Of a stretch of DNA of 64,000 nt, positions 51,607 to 61,652 are shown one piece after another. The position numbers and the translations under genes are program-made. The notes below the pieces were generated by a model. It saw only the letters and a program-made list of their open reading frames with translations, ran no database searches and was not told where the DNA came from. How positions within the stretch are numbered: the stretch's first letter is position 1; each line of letters opens with the position of its first letter. Origin of the DNA: Bacteroidota bacterium (GTDB taxonomy: Bacteria > Bacteroidota > Bacteroidia > NS11-12g > UBA955); contig JAMLHC010000004.1 of NCBI GenBank assembly GCA_023957335.1, positions 1 to 64,000 of the forward strand, given 5' to 3'.

Positions 51607-52107
51607 ATGGCAACATTTCAAAATAATCCTGACGAATGGCAACGACTTGACTGGTCAATTTTGCAAAATGGCTGGACAAGTTTGTATTGGAAAAAGGAAA
51701 TTTTAGAAACTGATTTGATTTGGTTTAAAAGCGAAAACTATTCAATCGTAGAATTTGACTGCAAAACGTGGACAGGCGAGAACGAAATGCATAAGCGGCT
51801 AAAGGATAAATTGATGTTCCCTGACTATTACGGAGAAAATTGGGACGCACTCAATGACTGTTTATCGGACTTAGAAATAACTAAGGCTGGACAAATTGTA
51901 GTATTCCGGCACTTGGACAACTTGGACACCAAGAGCGTTCATACGTTGCTTGACATTTTTGCACGCAATTCAAGACTGCAAATGCTATTCGGCAAACGGC
52001 TTATAGTTTTAGCTCAGGTTGACAATCCAAATTATCAAATTGACCAGGTTGGTGCGACTCCTGTAATGTGGAATGGAGCAGAATGGTTAGACTCAAACAG
52101 AAAATGA
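51607..52107 (+). CDS. Barstar-family protein
   Basis: The 166 residues contain the barstar (ribonuclease inhibitor) fold. The segment MFPDYYGENWDALNDCLSDL (about 76-95) has the conserved Tyr, Asn-Trp-Asp and acidic surface used to block barnase-like nucleases. It has about 45 extra N-terminal residues compared with barstar. No ribonuclease gene is adjacent, so it may be a free antitoxin or immunity gene. It is followed 17 nt later by an attC-like palindrome, as expected of a captured cassette. Confidence 0.82.
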   Translation: MATFQNNPDEWQRLDWSILQNGWTSLYWKKEILETDLIWFKSENYSIVEFDCKTWTGENEMHKRLKDKLMFPDYYGENWDALNDCLSDLEITKAGQIVVFRHLDNLDTKSVHTLLDIFARNSRLQMLFGKRLIVLAQVDNPNYQIDQVGATPVMWNGAEWLDSNRK

Positions 52108-52123
52108 AACAAAGCACTACCCA

Positions 52124-52249
52124 TAACAGCACATTTGCAATAGGCGGGGTTTCGTGCTCCGCAGACAGTTTAGTGGTAGCCGAAAGTTTTGTGCTCCGAA
52201 TAAGCATTAGTGGTAAAAATCCCGCCCATCGCAAATCTGCCAACCGTTA
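52124..52249 (+). repeat. attC-like imperfect palindrome behind the barstar gene
   Basis: The 126-nt element opens with TAAC (52124-52127) and closes with GTTA (52246-52249). Inner arms at 52134-52150 and 52219-52235 match at 14 of 17 positions, and GCA/TGC pairs just outside them (52129-52131, 52238-52240). Inside are two units 37 nt apart sharing GTGCTCCG (52154, 52191) and TAGTGGTA (52171, 52208). Its size and nested pairing resemble integron attC sites. The core GTTAGCA is only near the GTTRRRY consensus. Confidence 0.55.
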
Positions 52250-52330
52250 GCACTCACCCTAAAAACCGACACGACCGACAATAAACGAACAGAAAAATGA
52301 AAGATGAGAATGCCAACGCTTCAGCAAAAT

Positions 52331-52386
52331 CAAAAGAGCTGCATCCCCACGCTCAAAGCCAATGCAATGCAGCACATTTGCTTTTG
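52331..52386. repeat. Interrupted inverted repeat upstream of the second hsdM
   Basis: CAAAAG (52331-52336) plus GCTGCAT (52338-52344) pair with ATGCAGC (52367-52373) and CTTTTG (52381-52386). GCACATTTGC, found next to the other palindromes in this region, recurs here (52372-52381). Confidence 0.4.
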
Positions 52387-52446
52387 CCCCAACGCACCGT
52401 CCGACATTAGACATGGTTTCACAACAATAACAGGGCATTTAAAAAT

Positions 52447-52454
52447 TAACTTTG
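52447..52454 (+). promoter_or_regulatory. TAnnTTTG promoter element of the second RM operon
   Basis: TAACTTTG, 31 nt before the hsdM ATG at 52486. It is the only such element seen before the six-gene operon. Confidence 0.5.
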
Positions 52455-52485
52455 ACGATTAAAAATTTAGAATAACAGACAACAA

Positions 52486-54018
52486 ATGAGCGAGAATTTA
52501 GAATTAGAAAAAACCCTTTGGCAAGCAGCCGACAAACTTCGCAACAATATGGATGCGGCTGAATACAAACACGTTGTTTTGGGTTTGATATTCTTAAAAT
52601 ATATTTCAGATGCTTTTGATGAACTCTATAACCAATTAGAAGCGACCAAACACGAAACAGGAGCCGACCCCGAAGACAAGGACGAATACACAGCCGAGAG
52701 AGTTTTTTATGTGCCACCGCAAGCACGTTGGAAATGGCTACAAGGCAGGGCCAAATTGCCGACAATCGGGAAAGACATTGATGAAGCAATGGACAGCATT
52801 GAAAGAGATAATGCTGTTCTGAAAGGCGTTTTGCCAAAAGACTATGCCCGACCTGCACTCGACAAACAAAGACTTGGTGAACTCATCGACCTGATTGGGT
52901 CAATCACCTTGAGCAAAGGCGGAAACGGAAAAGGCAAAGACGTTTTGGGCTTTGTGTTTGAATATTTCTTAGGACAGTTTGCAGATGCCGAAGGCAAAAA
53001 AGGCGGACAGTTTTATACGCCTGCCAGCATTGTAAAACTCTTGGTTGAAATGCTTGCCCCCGAAGCTGAAAAACGAGTGTATGACGGCTGTTGCGGAAGC
53101 GGTGGAATGTTTGTGCAAAGTGAAAAATTTATTGAAATGCACGAACACCGAAAAGGTAAAATTTCCATTTTCGGACAGGAAAGCAACCCAACCACTTACA
53201 AGTTGGCAAAAATGAATTTGGCTATTCGTGGGATTGATGCCAAAATTGAATTGGGTGATACCTTGATGAATGACAAATTCCCTGAATTGAAAGTGGATTA
53301 CATCATAGCCAATCCACCTTTCAACATCAGCGACTATAACATCAACAAAGCCGAAACCCACAAATGGAAATTTGGCATACCGCCAACAGGCAATGCCAAC
53401 TACGCTTGGTTGCAACACTTTGTGAGCAAACTTGCCCCTTTTGGCACAGCAGGAATTGTTTTGGCAAACGGCAGTATGAGTTCTGAAATAGCCACCGAAG
53501 GTGAAATCAGAAAAGCAATGATTGAAGCCGACTTGGTGGATTGTATGGTTTCTTTGCCTTCGCAGTTGTTTTACAATACTCAAATACCCGCTTGCTTGTG
53601 GTTTTTGGCTCGCAACAAAACCGAAACCACCAAATTCAGAAACCGAACCAATGAAGTGCTTTTTATTGATGCACGGGAATTTGGCACAATGATAAGCCGC
53701 AAACAGCGTGAACTAACAGACAACGACATTGTCAACATTGCCGATACTTACCACAAGTGGCGAAGCAAAGAGCAATTTGCCGAATACAAAGACATTGCAG
53801 GTTTTTGTAAGTCTGCCAACATTCAGCACATCCGCAAAAACAACTATATCCTGACCCCGGGGCGATATATTGACTTTAAGGAAGTGGAAGAAGATGGACA
53901 AGCATTTGACGAGAAAATGCAAATGCTCACTTCTACCCTTTCAGAACAAATGCAGAAAGCGAATGAATTGGACGAAGCGATAAAAGTTAACTTAGAGAAA
54001 ATTGGATTTTTAATTTGA
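52486..54018 (+). CDS. hsdM: Type I restriction-modification system, DNA methylase subunit HsdM
   Basis: This 510-residue N6-adenine methyltransferase subunit has the HsdM N-domain ([17 protein letters not shown]), [11 protein letters not shown] (about 173-183), AdoMet motif DGCCGSGGM (200-208) and catalytic NPPF (276-279). Its sequence is clearly different from the first hsdM in the window, so the two systems are independent. It is the first gene of a six-gene operon, and the kinase gene starts 4 nt after its stop. Confidence 0.96.
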   Translation: MSENLELEKTLWQAADKLRNNMDAAEYKHVVLGLIFLKYISDAFDELYNQLEATKHETGADPEDKDEYTAERVFYVPPQARWKWLQGRAKLPTIGKDIDEAMDSIERDNAVLKGVLPKDYARPALDKQRLGELIDLIGSITLSKGGNGKGKDVLGFVFEYFLGQFADAEGKKGGQFYTPASIVKLLVEMLAPEAEKRVYDGCCGSGGMFVQSEKFIEMHEHRKGKISIFGQESNPTTYKLAKMNLAIRGIDAKIELGDTLMNDKFPELKVDYIIANPPFNISDYNINKAETHKWKFGIPPTGNANYAWLQHFVSKLAPFGTAGIVLANGSMSSEIATEGEIRKAMIEADLVDCMVSLPSQLFYNTQIPACLWFLARNKTETTKFRNRTNEVLFIDAREFGTMISRKQRELTDNDIVNIADTYHKWRSKEQFAEYKDIAGFCKSANIQHIRKNNYILTPGRYIDFKEVEEDGQAFDEKMQMLTSTLSEQMQKANELDEAIKVNLEKIGFLI

Positions 54019-54022
54019 AAAT

Positions 54023-56071
54023 ATGGCTCTAATAAATCAAACACTGAATGGATATACCTTCACCGAATTTATTGGTGCAGGTGGATTTGGTTCAGTATAT
54101 AAGGCTACAAAAGATGGCAGCCTATATGCGATTAAGGTTTTCCGAGAAGATTACATACTTCAAGAATACAAGCAAAGCGGGCAAAACAACCGTATTCAGC
54201 GAGAAATTGATATAATGAAAACCGTTAATCATCCTTACTTGATAAAATATGTGGATGATTTCAAAGGCAGTGATTTAAGTGTGCCATCTTACTTTTTGGT
54301 AATGGAATTTGCCGAAGGAGAGACACTACAGAAGCTAATTAAAAGGAATGCCCTTCAAAGCGAAGGACAAATCATTTCCATTTTTAAAAATATACTACAA
54401 GGTATCAAAGCATTACACCAAATCAGGGGCAATGATGATGGCAAAGGAATTATTCACAGGGATTTGAAGCCTGAAAATATAATTGTGAATGGAGATAAAG
54501 TTAAAATTCTAGATTACGGAATTTCTAAAGTAATTGACTATACAACCCTGACAAGTACAGGTAATTTTTTAGGCTCTCCGCTTTACTCATCACCTGAACA
54601 AATAACAGACAGTAAAAATATTGACAAGAGAAGCGATTTATACACCTTAGGAGTAATTCTATATGAAATGTTAACTTCAAAAGTTCCTTATGAATTTAAC
54701 AATCTTCCCGAGTTAATTGATAAGATAAAGAACGAAAACCCTATACCCCCAAGAAAATACTTTGCTGATATCAAAAACAAATATGAAAACATAATTTTTA
54801 AACTTCTTGAGAAGAATCCCTATCAACGTTATTTGAATATAGACGAATTGATTTCTGTCTTTGAATCAGATGAAGCAATTCCAAAGCGTGAATATGATTT
54901 GAGTCCGAGATTTGTTTTGCGTTTATGGAATGATGGTTCAGCTTTAGAAGTTTATTTAAAAGACCACAATGAAACGTTGAATGTGGATTTTCCTGCAATC
55001 CACCAATTTCAGCAGAAAAAATTATTAGAACGTATTCAAGGACCTGAGTTCTGCACTATTATCGACCCTGAAACTGTTCGTTTCGCTTACGACACATATA
55101 CGGACACAGTTGGGCTGAAAAAACTTCCATACTGTCCAGAAAATTTTGAAGTGATTACACCTGCCTATTTGAATTCATACCGAAAGCAGCAGGAATACGT
55201 AAAACTCGTCATTGATGAAGAAGCCAAATTAGGTGCTGACATTTTTGTTTCACCGTATCATTATACGCATAACACGAATGTGTTACCTACCTACAAGCAA
55301 AATCCAGTAGAACAATGGTTTGATTTAGATATTAAATTACTCAAAGAAGCCATTGATTATAAAAATTCAATACCTGAGTATGCTGACAAAAAACTTTATG
55401 CAGGTATATGTATAAATAGCGGTAGTCTAACCGACAATCAATACAAAAATGACCTTCTAAACTATTATTCTGCCCACGAATGTGATGGATATATTGTGTA
55501 TGCTGATGGTATTGATAAGAATACTACACAAGTTACTCTTTATCATTACATTGATGCACTATTGAAACTTCAAAGATTTACAGGGAGACCAGTAATTGCA
55601 GGACGTTTGAATAGCTTGGGATTGGGGCTTATTTCATTAGGCTTGGCAGGTTTTTCCGCAGGTGCAGCAAGGTTTGAAAGTTTTAGCGAAGAATTACACA
55701 AAGATAGAACTCAAGGATTTAATCTTTACGAAAGGTATTATTTCCCTGAGTTGTTGGGTACTGTTTCCATTGAAAAGAAAAGACCGACCAGATTAAATCA
55801 AATTTCAAGTGTTTTGGGTGCTTGTCAGTGTTTATACTGCCTTGGTAAAGCAGCAGAAGATGTAATACAAGCACAGAACAATAAACTGCATTACATTCAT
55901 TCGGTAACCCAAGAAGTAGAGACAATTAAAAACACTACGGACAAGCGAGAATATTTTTTAGATAGAATTGATGCAGCTATAAGAAATTATCAACGCTTGA
56001 CAGCCGTTTATAAGCGTGATGACTACAAACACCTTTTAGTTTGGAAAGAAGTTTTTGAAAATATTAGATAG
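54023..56071 (+). CDS. Ser/Thr protein kinase fused to a barrel-like C-terminal domain, inside an RM operon
   Basis: Residues 1 to about 285 form an apparently active eukaryote-like kinase: GAGGFGSV (18-25), AIK with K38, HRDLKPEN (145-152), DYG (164-166) and SPE (190-192). No membrane helix follows. Residues 290-682 contain successive strand-helix units (GADIFVSPYHY, LYAGICINSG, CDGYIVYADG, RPVIAGRLNS, AGFSAGAARFE), which suggests a TIM barrel. CQCLYC (601-606) with H623/H626 follows, recalling the CxCxxC zinc site of tRNA-guanine transglycosylases. The kinase call is firm. The barrel assignment is inference. Its place between hsdM and hsdS suggests a defence role. Confidence 0.85.
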   Translation: MALINQTLNGYTFTEFIGAGGFGSVYKATKDGSLYAIKVFREDYILQEYKQSGQNNRIQREIDIMKTVNHPYLIKYVDDFKGSDLSVPSYFLVMEFAEGETLQKLIKRNALQSEGQIISIFKNILQGIKALHQIRGNDDGKGIIHRDLKPENIIVNGDKVKILDYGISKVIDYTTLTSTGNFLGSPLYSSPEQITDSKNIDKRSDLYTLGVILYEMLTSKVPYEFNNLPELIDKIKNENPIPPRKYFADIKNKYENIIFKLLEKNPYQRYLNIDELISVFESDEAIPKREYDLSPRFVLRLWNDGSALEVYLKDHNETLNVDFPAIHQFQQKKLLERIQGPEFCTIIDPETVRFAYDTYTDTVGLKKLPYCPENFEVITPAYLNSYRKQQEYVKLVIDEEAKLGADIFVSPYHYTHNTNVLPTYKQNPVEQWFDLDIKLLKEAIDYKNSIPEYADKKLYAGICINSGSLTDNQYKNDLLNYYSAHECDGYIVYADGIDKNTTQVTLYHYIDALLKLQRFTGRPVIAGRLNSLGLGLISLGLAGFSAGAARFESFSEELHKDRTQGFNLYERYYFPELLGTVSIEKKRPTRLNQISSVLGACQCLYCLGKAAEDVIQAQNNKLHYIHSVTQEVETIKNTTDKREYFLDRIDAAIRNYQRLTAVYKRDDYKHLLVWKEVFENIR

Positions 56072-56075
56072 TACT

Positions 56076-56711
56076 ATGTTTAGATACGAAAGTGAAATGA
56101 TACCAGTATTGATTGACAACCTTTCCAAGGTTTTCAAAACAGAATACATTGCCACTGAATTCAGCACAGGAAATGGTGTTGCCGATTTGGTTTTTACAAC
56201 TGAAATGAATGATGAAGATTTATTTTTAAATGACTATTCGTTAATGTCTCTTTTTGTCAGCCTGTTTCAACAAAATAAGCATATAACAACAAAGAAATTA
56301 CAGAAAAGCAACCTAGATAAAAACAAGCTTAAGAAGTTGCTTATCCAACTTGAAGTGAATGATTTTATTGAGTATGATGGTGAAGTGATAAAAAGGAATA
56401 GAAAGTATAAGGCTCACACCCGTAATTTGTTGTCGGTTGAAGCTAAACTGAATGATTGGAAATCGGGATTTTATCAAGCCTTGCGGTACAAGTTTTTTTC
56501 GCATCAATCCTATTTAGCCTATCCTGAAAAAAATATCCATCGAGTAGATTTAGACTTGCTTAAAGAACACAATATCGGTTTAATCTCAGTTGGAGAAGAT
56601 AGGATTCGATTTATATCCAAACCAAAAACAGAGAAGCCCAAGGATTTAACATCCTACTTTTTTCTGTCTGAGCTTTTCGCTCAGCAATTTAAAGCAACGC
56701 AAGTAATATGA
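56076..56711 (+). CDS. Putative winged-helix/PD-(D/E)XK nuclease-like protein of the RM operon
   Basis: The 211 residues have a split nuclease-like core: GVAD (D37) near the N-terminus, then E122-A-K124 in SVEAKLNDW, followed by GFYQALRY (Q134). This is the D...ExK...QxxxY pattern of restriction-endonuclease-like folds. Between them (about 50-105) lies a helical segment that reads like a winged HTH. The start at 56076 was chosen over a TTG at 56055 inside the kinase gene. It follows the kinase by 4 nt and overlaps the next gene by 4 nt. Nuclease activity is inferred only. Confidence 0.65.
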   Translation: MFRYESEMIPVLIDNLSKVFKTEYIATEFSTGNGVADLVFTTEMNDEDLFLNDYSLMSLFVSLFQQNKHITTKKLQKSNLDKNKLKKLLIQLEVNDFIEYDGEVIKRNRKYKAHTRNLLSVEAKLNDWKSGFYQALRYKFFSHQSYLAYPEKNIHRVDLDLLKEHNIGLISVGEDRIRFISKPKTEKPKDLTSYFFLSELFAQQFKATQVI

Positions 56712-57199
56712 TACTTACCAATAACCAAACAGCTGAAATAAAAGGAGCAATCGCATCTTCATTAGAGCGAGTTTACAGTCAGGACTTTTCATTGATTCAA
56801 AGAGAAGCACACGAAAGGTCAATCGCTTTCAGGTTTGGACTTTATTTTTCAGAAATCATTTCATTTACTTCTTTTGGAGATGATGAAGAACTGACTATTG
56901 ATTTTGATTACAACCGCAATGGCGAAGGCGTAAAGGATATGAAAGGCTTTTCTTTAAGTCACGGTGTTTATCCTGATATAATTTTACACCGTAGGAGCTT
57001 TAATAATAAGAATGTTGTAGCATTAGAGTTTAAAGGCCATTGGACAGCAAATGGTAGAGATGAAGAAAAACTAATTGGCTTTACACACCCAACACGAAAT
57101 AACTATCAATACGGATTAGGTTTATTCATTCGCCTTGGACGGACTTTGGACGAATGTGAATTAGTGTATTACAAAGAAGGAAGAATTGAAAATGACTGA
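56708..57199 (+). CDS. Putative PD-(D/E)XK nuclease-like protein of the RM operon
   Basis: The 163 residues contain PD90 in YPDIILHRR and E107-F-K109 in VVALEFKGHW, spaced as in PD-(D/E)XK folds. An early helix contains E36 (EAHERSIAFR). RDEEKLIGFTHP and YGLGLFIRL fit the following helix and strand. It overlaps the upstream gene by 4 nt (ATGA) and hsdS by 8 nt. It may cut nucleic acid or be a non-catalytic relative. The sequence alone does not decide. Confidence 0.65.
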   Translation: MILTNNQTAEIKGAIASSLERVYSQDFSLIQREAHERSIAFRFGLYFSEIISFTSFGDDEELTIDFDYNRNGEGVKDMKGFSLSHGVYPDIILHRRSFNNKNVVALEFKGHWTANGRDEEKLIGFTHPTRNNYQYGLGLFIRLGRTLDECELVYYKEGRIEND

Positions 57200-58382
57200 T
57201 TGGAAAACATATAGGTTGGGGGAGTTTACAGACATAAACCCACGAGTTACTTTGAAACAGGGTAATGAATATTCATTTATTGAAATGAAAGATTTGAATG
57301 CCACTTTCAAATATGTTTCGCCATCCGCAAAAAGAGAACTCAAAGGCGGTTCAAAATTTCAGAATGGAGATACCCTTTTTGCACGAATTACACCTTGTTT
57401 GGAAAATGGGAAAATCTGTCAAGTAAAAAAACTTGAAAATAATGTAGGATTTGGGTCAACTGAATTTTTGGTTTTCAGGGGCAAAGAAAATGTGTCTGAT
57501 AACGATTTTGTTTACTACTTGTCAAGGTCTGAATTTGTAAAGAATAATGCTGTCCAGATGATGACAGGTACTTCGGGTCGGCAAAGAGTTGAAAAGTCAG
57601 CTTTGGAACAATTGGAAATCACCACCCCCGACCTACCCACCCAACGCCAAATCGCCCAAATCCTTACTTCCCTTGACGACAAAATAGAACTCAACCTGCA
57701 AATGAACCAAACTTTGGAAGCTATGGCACAAGCCATTTTCAAAGAGTGGTGTACAACGGAAAATGATGAAATACCTGACGGTTGGAATGTAAAAGAATTA
57801 GCCGATTTAGCAGATGTTTCTTCAAGCAAACGAATTTTTAGAGAAGAATACACTTTGTCAGGCGTTCCTTTTTATCGTGGCAAAGAAGTCACCCAGCTTT
57901 CCAATGGTGAGAGTATTAGCACAGAACTTTTTATATCAAATGAGAGATATGAAGAAATAAAAGAAAAGTTTGGAGTACCACAGGTTGGGGAGATATTAAT
58001 TACTTCAGTTGGAACAATTGGTTCAATTTGGTTAGTGGATAATGACTCACCTTTTTACTTCAAAGACGGAAACGTTACTTGGATTAAAAACTATAAAACA
58101 CAAGTTAGCGGTGAGTTTATATATCAATGGTTAAAGACTAAAGATGCTCAAGAACAAATAAAATCTGTTACAATTGGAAGCACTCAACAAGCATTGACAA
58201 TTTCAGCATTAAAGGGTTTGAAAATTTTGATTCCAGACGAGCAAACAGTAATTGGTGTAGTTGAACAATTAGGAAAAATCAATGCCAAAAGGATTAATAA
58301 CACAAATCAGATTCATTCATTAGCTCAAACCCGTGAAACGCTTCTACCCAAGTTAATGAGCGGACAATTAGAAGTAGTATGA
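57192..58382 (+). CDS. hsdS: Type I restriction-modification system, specificity subunit HsdS
   Basis: The 396 residues form two target recognition domains separated by conserved helices. The first TRD ends in [24 protein letters not shown] (first half-repeat) and the second in [14 protein letters not shown] with [12 protein letters not shown] at the C-terminus. The ATG at 57192 was chosen over a TTG at 57186. It overlaps the upstream gene by 8 nt and hsdR by 4 nt. It recognises a different target from the first system's HsdS, as the TRDs are unrelated. Confidence 0.93.
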   Translation: MTDWKTYRLGEFTDINPRVTLKQGNEYSFIEMKDLNATFKYVSPSAKRELKGGSKFQNGDTLFARITPCLENGKICQVKKLENNVGFGSTEFLVFRGKENVSDNDFVYYLSRSEFVKNNAVQMMTGTSGRQRVEKSALEQLEITTPDLPTQRQIAQILTSLDDKIELNLQMNQTLEAMAQAIFKEWCTTENDEIPDGWNVKELADLADVSSSKRIFREEYTLSGVPFYRGKEVTQLSNGESISTELFISNERYEEIKEKFGVPQVGEILITSVGTIGSIWLVDNDSPFYFKDGNVTWIKNYKTQVSGEFIYQWLKTKDAQEQIKSVTIGSTQQALTISALKGLKILIPDEQTVIGVVEQLGKINAKRINNTNQIHSLAQTRETLLPKLMSGQLEVV

Positions 58383-61300
58383 GAAACAGCATCACCGAAA
58401 ACGAAATAGAAGAAATTGCCCTTAGCTACCTGCAAGGTTTGGGCTATACCTATCAGTTGGGAACAGTCATTTCCCCTGATGGCGAGCACCCCGAAAGGCA
58501 ATACAACGAAGTGGTGTTGGTTACTCGTTTGCGTGATGCCATAGACAAACTCAATCCCAACATTTCGCAAGATGCCAAAGAAGATGCCCTGAAAAAAGTA
58601 TTGCGTACCGAAAGCCCCAATGCCTTAATCAACAACGAAACATTTCACCGCTACCTGACAGATGGCGTAGATGTAGAAATGAGAACCGAAAGCGGCATTC
58701 GTGGTGAGAAAATTTATATCGTTGATTTTGAGAACCCTGAGAACAACGAATTTTTAGCCGTCAACCAGTTTACGGTAATTGAAGGCAACCAAAACAAACG
58801 CCCCGATATTATCCTGTTTGTGAACGGCCTGCCCTTGGTGGTGATAGAACTCAAAAATGCCGTGGATGAAAACGCCAACCTGAAATCGGCATTCAATCAA
58901 CTGCAAACCTACAAACAAGCCATTCCTTCGCTGTTCACTTACAATAGTTTAATGGTAATCAGTGATGGTTGGGATGCACGTTGCGGCACCATTACCAGCG
59001 ATTATGGCAGGTTTATGACTTGGAAAACTAAAGACGGACAGACCACAGCCGACCATTTGCAACCCCAAATGGAAGTGATGTTTCACGGAATGTTGAACAA
59101 ACAAACGCTGTTGGATTTAATCCGCCAGTTTATCGTATTTGAAAAAAGCGACAGTAAAACACTCAAAAAGGTTGCTGCCTATCATCAATATTATGCTGTA
59201 AATAAAGCCGTAGAAAGCACCGTAACCGCCAGCGGAAGCAATGGCGACAGGCGTGGCGGTGTAATTTGGCACACACAAGGAAGCGGCAAAAGTTTGAGTA
59301 TGGTTTTCTTTTCAGGGAAGCTCATCATTGAGCCGAGAATGGAAAATCCAACCTTGGTAATTCTGACCGATAGAAACGACTTAGACGAGCAACTGCACGA
59401 AACTTTTACCAATTGCCAACAACTTTTAAGGCAAGAACCCCAAAAAGCCGAAAGCCGCAGAGAATTACGCCAATTACTCAAAGTGGCATCAGGTGGTATT
59501 GTGTTTACCACCATTCAGAAGTTTATGCCAATGCCTTCCGACATTGTGCAGCCCGAAAATGAAAATGTAGTAAACGAGCCAAGTGTAGAATATATCGGTG
59601 CAGACATACAGGCACTCAGCGAACGGAAAAATATTGTAGTCATAGCAGATGAAGCCCACAGAAGCCAATACGATTTTATTGATGGCTTTGCCAAACATTT
59701 GCGTGATGCTTTGCCCAATGCCACTTTTATAGGTTTCACAGGTACACCCATTGAAACCACCGACAAAAACACCCAAGCCGTATTCGGCAACTATGTGGAC
59801 ATTTACGACATTCAGCAAGCCGTAAATGACAAAGCCACCGTTCCGATTTTCTATGAAAGCCGTTTGGCAAAAGTCCATTTTAACGAAGACGAAAAAGTAA
59901 GCCTTGACGAACAGTTTGAAGAACTCACCGAAGGCGAAGAACTGAGCAACCGCCAGCAAATGCGGGCAAAATGGACACGCTTGGAAGCCATTGTTGGCAA
60001 CCCCAACCGTTTGCAGAAAATAGCCGAAGATTTGGTGTATCACTTCGAGCAACGCAATGCCGTGTTGGACGGCAAAGCAATGATAGTGTGTATGAGCCGC
60101 AGAATTTGTGTGGAACTCTATGAAGCCATTATCAAAATCCGTCCGTTGTGGCATTCAGATGATGACGACAAAGGCACGATAAAAGTAATAATGACAGGCA
60201 GCAGCAGTGATGCCTTGAATATGCAAGCCCACATTCGCAACAAACCGAGAAGAAAAGCTATTGGCGACCGTTTGAAAAATCCGAACGACCCTTTGAAATT
60301 GGTCATTGTTCGGGATATGTGGCTTACAGGATTTGATGCCCCTTGTTTGCATACGCTTTATGTGGACAAGCCAATGCGTGGTCACAACCTAATGCAAGCC
60401 ATAGCACGGGTAAACCGAGTATTTACCGAAGGCAAAGAAGGCGGTTTGGTGGTGGACTATTTGGGCATTGCACAGGAACTGAAAACAGCCTTAGCTGACT
60501 ACACTGCAAGCGGTGGCGAAGGCAAACCCACACTTGACCAGGAATTGGCAGTTGCCAAAATGTTGGAACTGCACGAAGCAATAGACTATCAATTAAGGCA
60601 TTTTGATTGGCGTAAATTCTTCACGCTTACACCCGAAGAAAAATTGAAATTCATTCCCGTTATCGTGGATTACATTTTCAGTCAGGAAAACGGAGAGCAG
60701 AGTTTTACCGAAAACACCAAAAACTTATTGAAAGCCTTTGCGATTTCTGTTCCCCACGAGCGGGCAATGGCCATTCGTGATGATGTGGCGTTGTTTCAAG
60801 CCATCAAATCAAGGTTGGTAAAAATATCCGACCGAAACGAAGGCGGTAAAACGGATGAAGAAATGGAAACCGCCATCAAGCAAATCATTTCAGACGCCAT
60901 CACAGCCGACAATGTAATTGACATTTTTGATGCCGCAGGTCTGAAAAAACCCAACATTGAAATCCTTGACGAACGCTTTTTGCAAGAACTGAAAGACTTG
61001 CCACAAAAGAATTTAGCCGTTGAGTTGTTGAAAAAACTACTCAAAGACGAAATCAAGAAGCGGACAAAAATCAACTTAGTGGAGAGCAAGAAATTTTCAG
61101 AAATGTTGGAAGATGCTATCAAACGCTACCACAACGGAATGATTGACACAGTAGAGTTTTTAGAAAAAGTGCTTATTCCTTTTGCCCAACAAATGAAAGA
61201 AGCCGACCAACGTGGCGACAAATTGGGATTGGATTACAGAGAATACGCCTTTTACACCGCTTTGGAAGTAAACAACAGTGCAGTAGCTGTATTGGGTGAC

Positions 61301-61534
61301 GACATTCTAAAACACATTGCCCAAGAACTATTAAAAACCGTCCGCAACAGCACGACCATAGATTGGACAATTAAAGAAAGCGTACAATCGGCATTAAGAC
61401 GAAACATTAGAAGAATACTAAGACTACACGGTTATCCGCCAGACTTACAAGAAAAAGCGGTTGACACGGTAATCACACAAGCGAAAATGTTAGCAGAAGA
61501 CTTGGTAAAAAACGGAGACAAAAAAGAAGAATAA
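58379..61534 (+). CDS. hsdR: Type I restriction-modification system, endonuclease/translocase subunit HsdR
   Basis: This 1051-residue nuclease and translocase has D143 and E157-x-K159 ([10 protein letters not shown]...VIELKN) as the nuclease site, HTQGSGKS as Walker A, ADEAHRSQ as DEAD-type box, [14 protein letters not shown] and AIARVNRVF. It begins within the hsdS stop (ATGA). It is intact and ends the operon. A hairpin follows 21-65 nt after the stop. Confidence 0.96.
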   Translation: MRNSITENEIEEIALSYLQGLGYTYQLGTVISPDGEHPERQYNEVVLVTRLRDAIDKLNPNISQDAKEDALKKVLRTESPNALINNETFHRYLTDGVDVEMRTESGIRGEKIYIVDFENPENNEFLAVNQFTVIEGNQNKRPDIILFVNGLPLVVIELKNAVDENANLKSAFNQLQTYKQAIPSLFTYNSLMVISDGWDARCGTITSDYGRFMTWKTKDGQTTADHLQPQMEVMFHGMLNKQTLLDLIRQFIVFEKSDSKTLKKVAAYHQYYAVNKAVESTVTASGSNGDRRGGVIWHTQGSGKSLSMVFFSGKLIIEPRMENPTLVILTDRNDLDEQLHETFTNCQQLLRQEPQKAESRRELRQLLKVASGGIVFTTIQKFMPMPSDIVQPENENVVNEPSVEYIGADIQALSERKNIVVIADEAHRSQYDFIDGFAKHLRDALPNATFIGFTGTPIETTDKNTQAVFGNYVDIYDIQQAVNDKATVPIFYESRLAKVHFNEDEKVSLDEQFEELTEGEELSNRQQMRAKWTRLEAIVGNPNRLQKIAEDLVYHFEQRNAVLDGKAMIVCMSRRICVELYEAIIKIRPLWHSDDDDKGTIKVIMTGSSSDALNMQAHIRNKPRRKAIGDRLKNPNDPLKLVIVRDMWLTGFDAPCLHTLYVDKPMRGHNLMQAIARVNRVFTEGKEGGLVVDYLGIAQELKTALADYTASGGEGKPTLDQELAVAKMLELHEAIDYQLRHFDWRKFFTLTPEEKLKFIPVIVDYIFSQENGEQSFTENTKNLLKAFAISVPHERAMAIRDDVALFQAIKSRLVKISDRNEGGKTDEEMETAIKQIISDAITADNVIDIFDAAGLKKPNIEILDERFLQELKDLPQKNLAVELLKKLLKDEIKKRTKINLVESKKFSEMLEDAIKRYHNGMIDTVEFLEKVLIPFAQQMKEADQRGDKLGLDYREYAFYTALEVNNSAVAVLGDDILKHIAQELLKTVRNSTTIDWTIKESVQSALRRNIRRILRLHGYPPDLQEKAVDTVITQAKMLAEDLVKNGDKKEE

Positions 61535-61551
61535 GCCCACGCTATTGGTGG

Positions 61552-61603
61552 CACATTTGCAAAACCGTTCAAGCCAACACACAAGCCAAGTTTTGCAAAA
61601 GTG
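61552..61603 (+). terminator. Hairpin after the second RM operon
   Basis: TTTGCAAAAC (61556-61565) pairs perfectly with GTTTTGCAAA (61590-61599). CAC/GTG pairs outside one mismatch, partly using the first bases of the IS. No T-run follows, so it may be a structured repeat rather than a true terminator. It shares GCACATTTGCAA with the palindrome at 52124. Confidence 0.4.
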
Positions 61604-61652
61604 TCTTGTCCTGAAATAAGTTTACACATTTTAACCTTTAAAAAAGTAAACT

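Noticed and set aside
52154-52215. CRISPR-like repeat units
   Set aside because: Only two imperfect units 37 nt apart inside a palindrome. No spacers or cas genes.
52969-53583. 204-codon open frame opposite the second hsdM
   Set aside because: Antisense shadow. The translation is Phe/His-rich without domain features.
59489-60154. 221-codon open frame opposite the second hsdR
   Set aside because: Antisense shadow of a well conserved helicase region.
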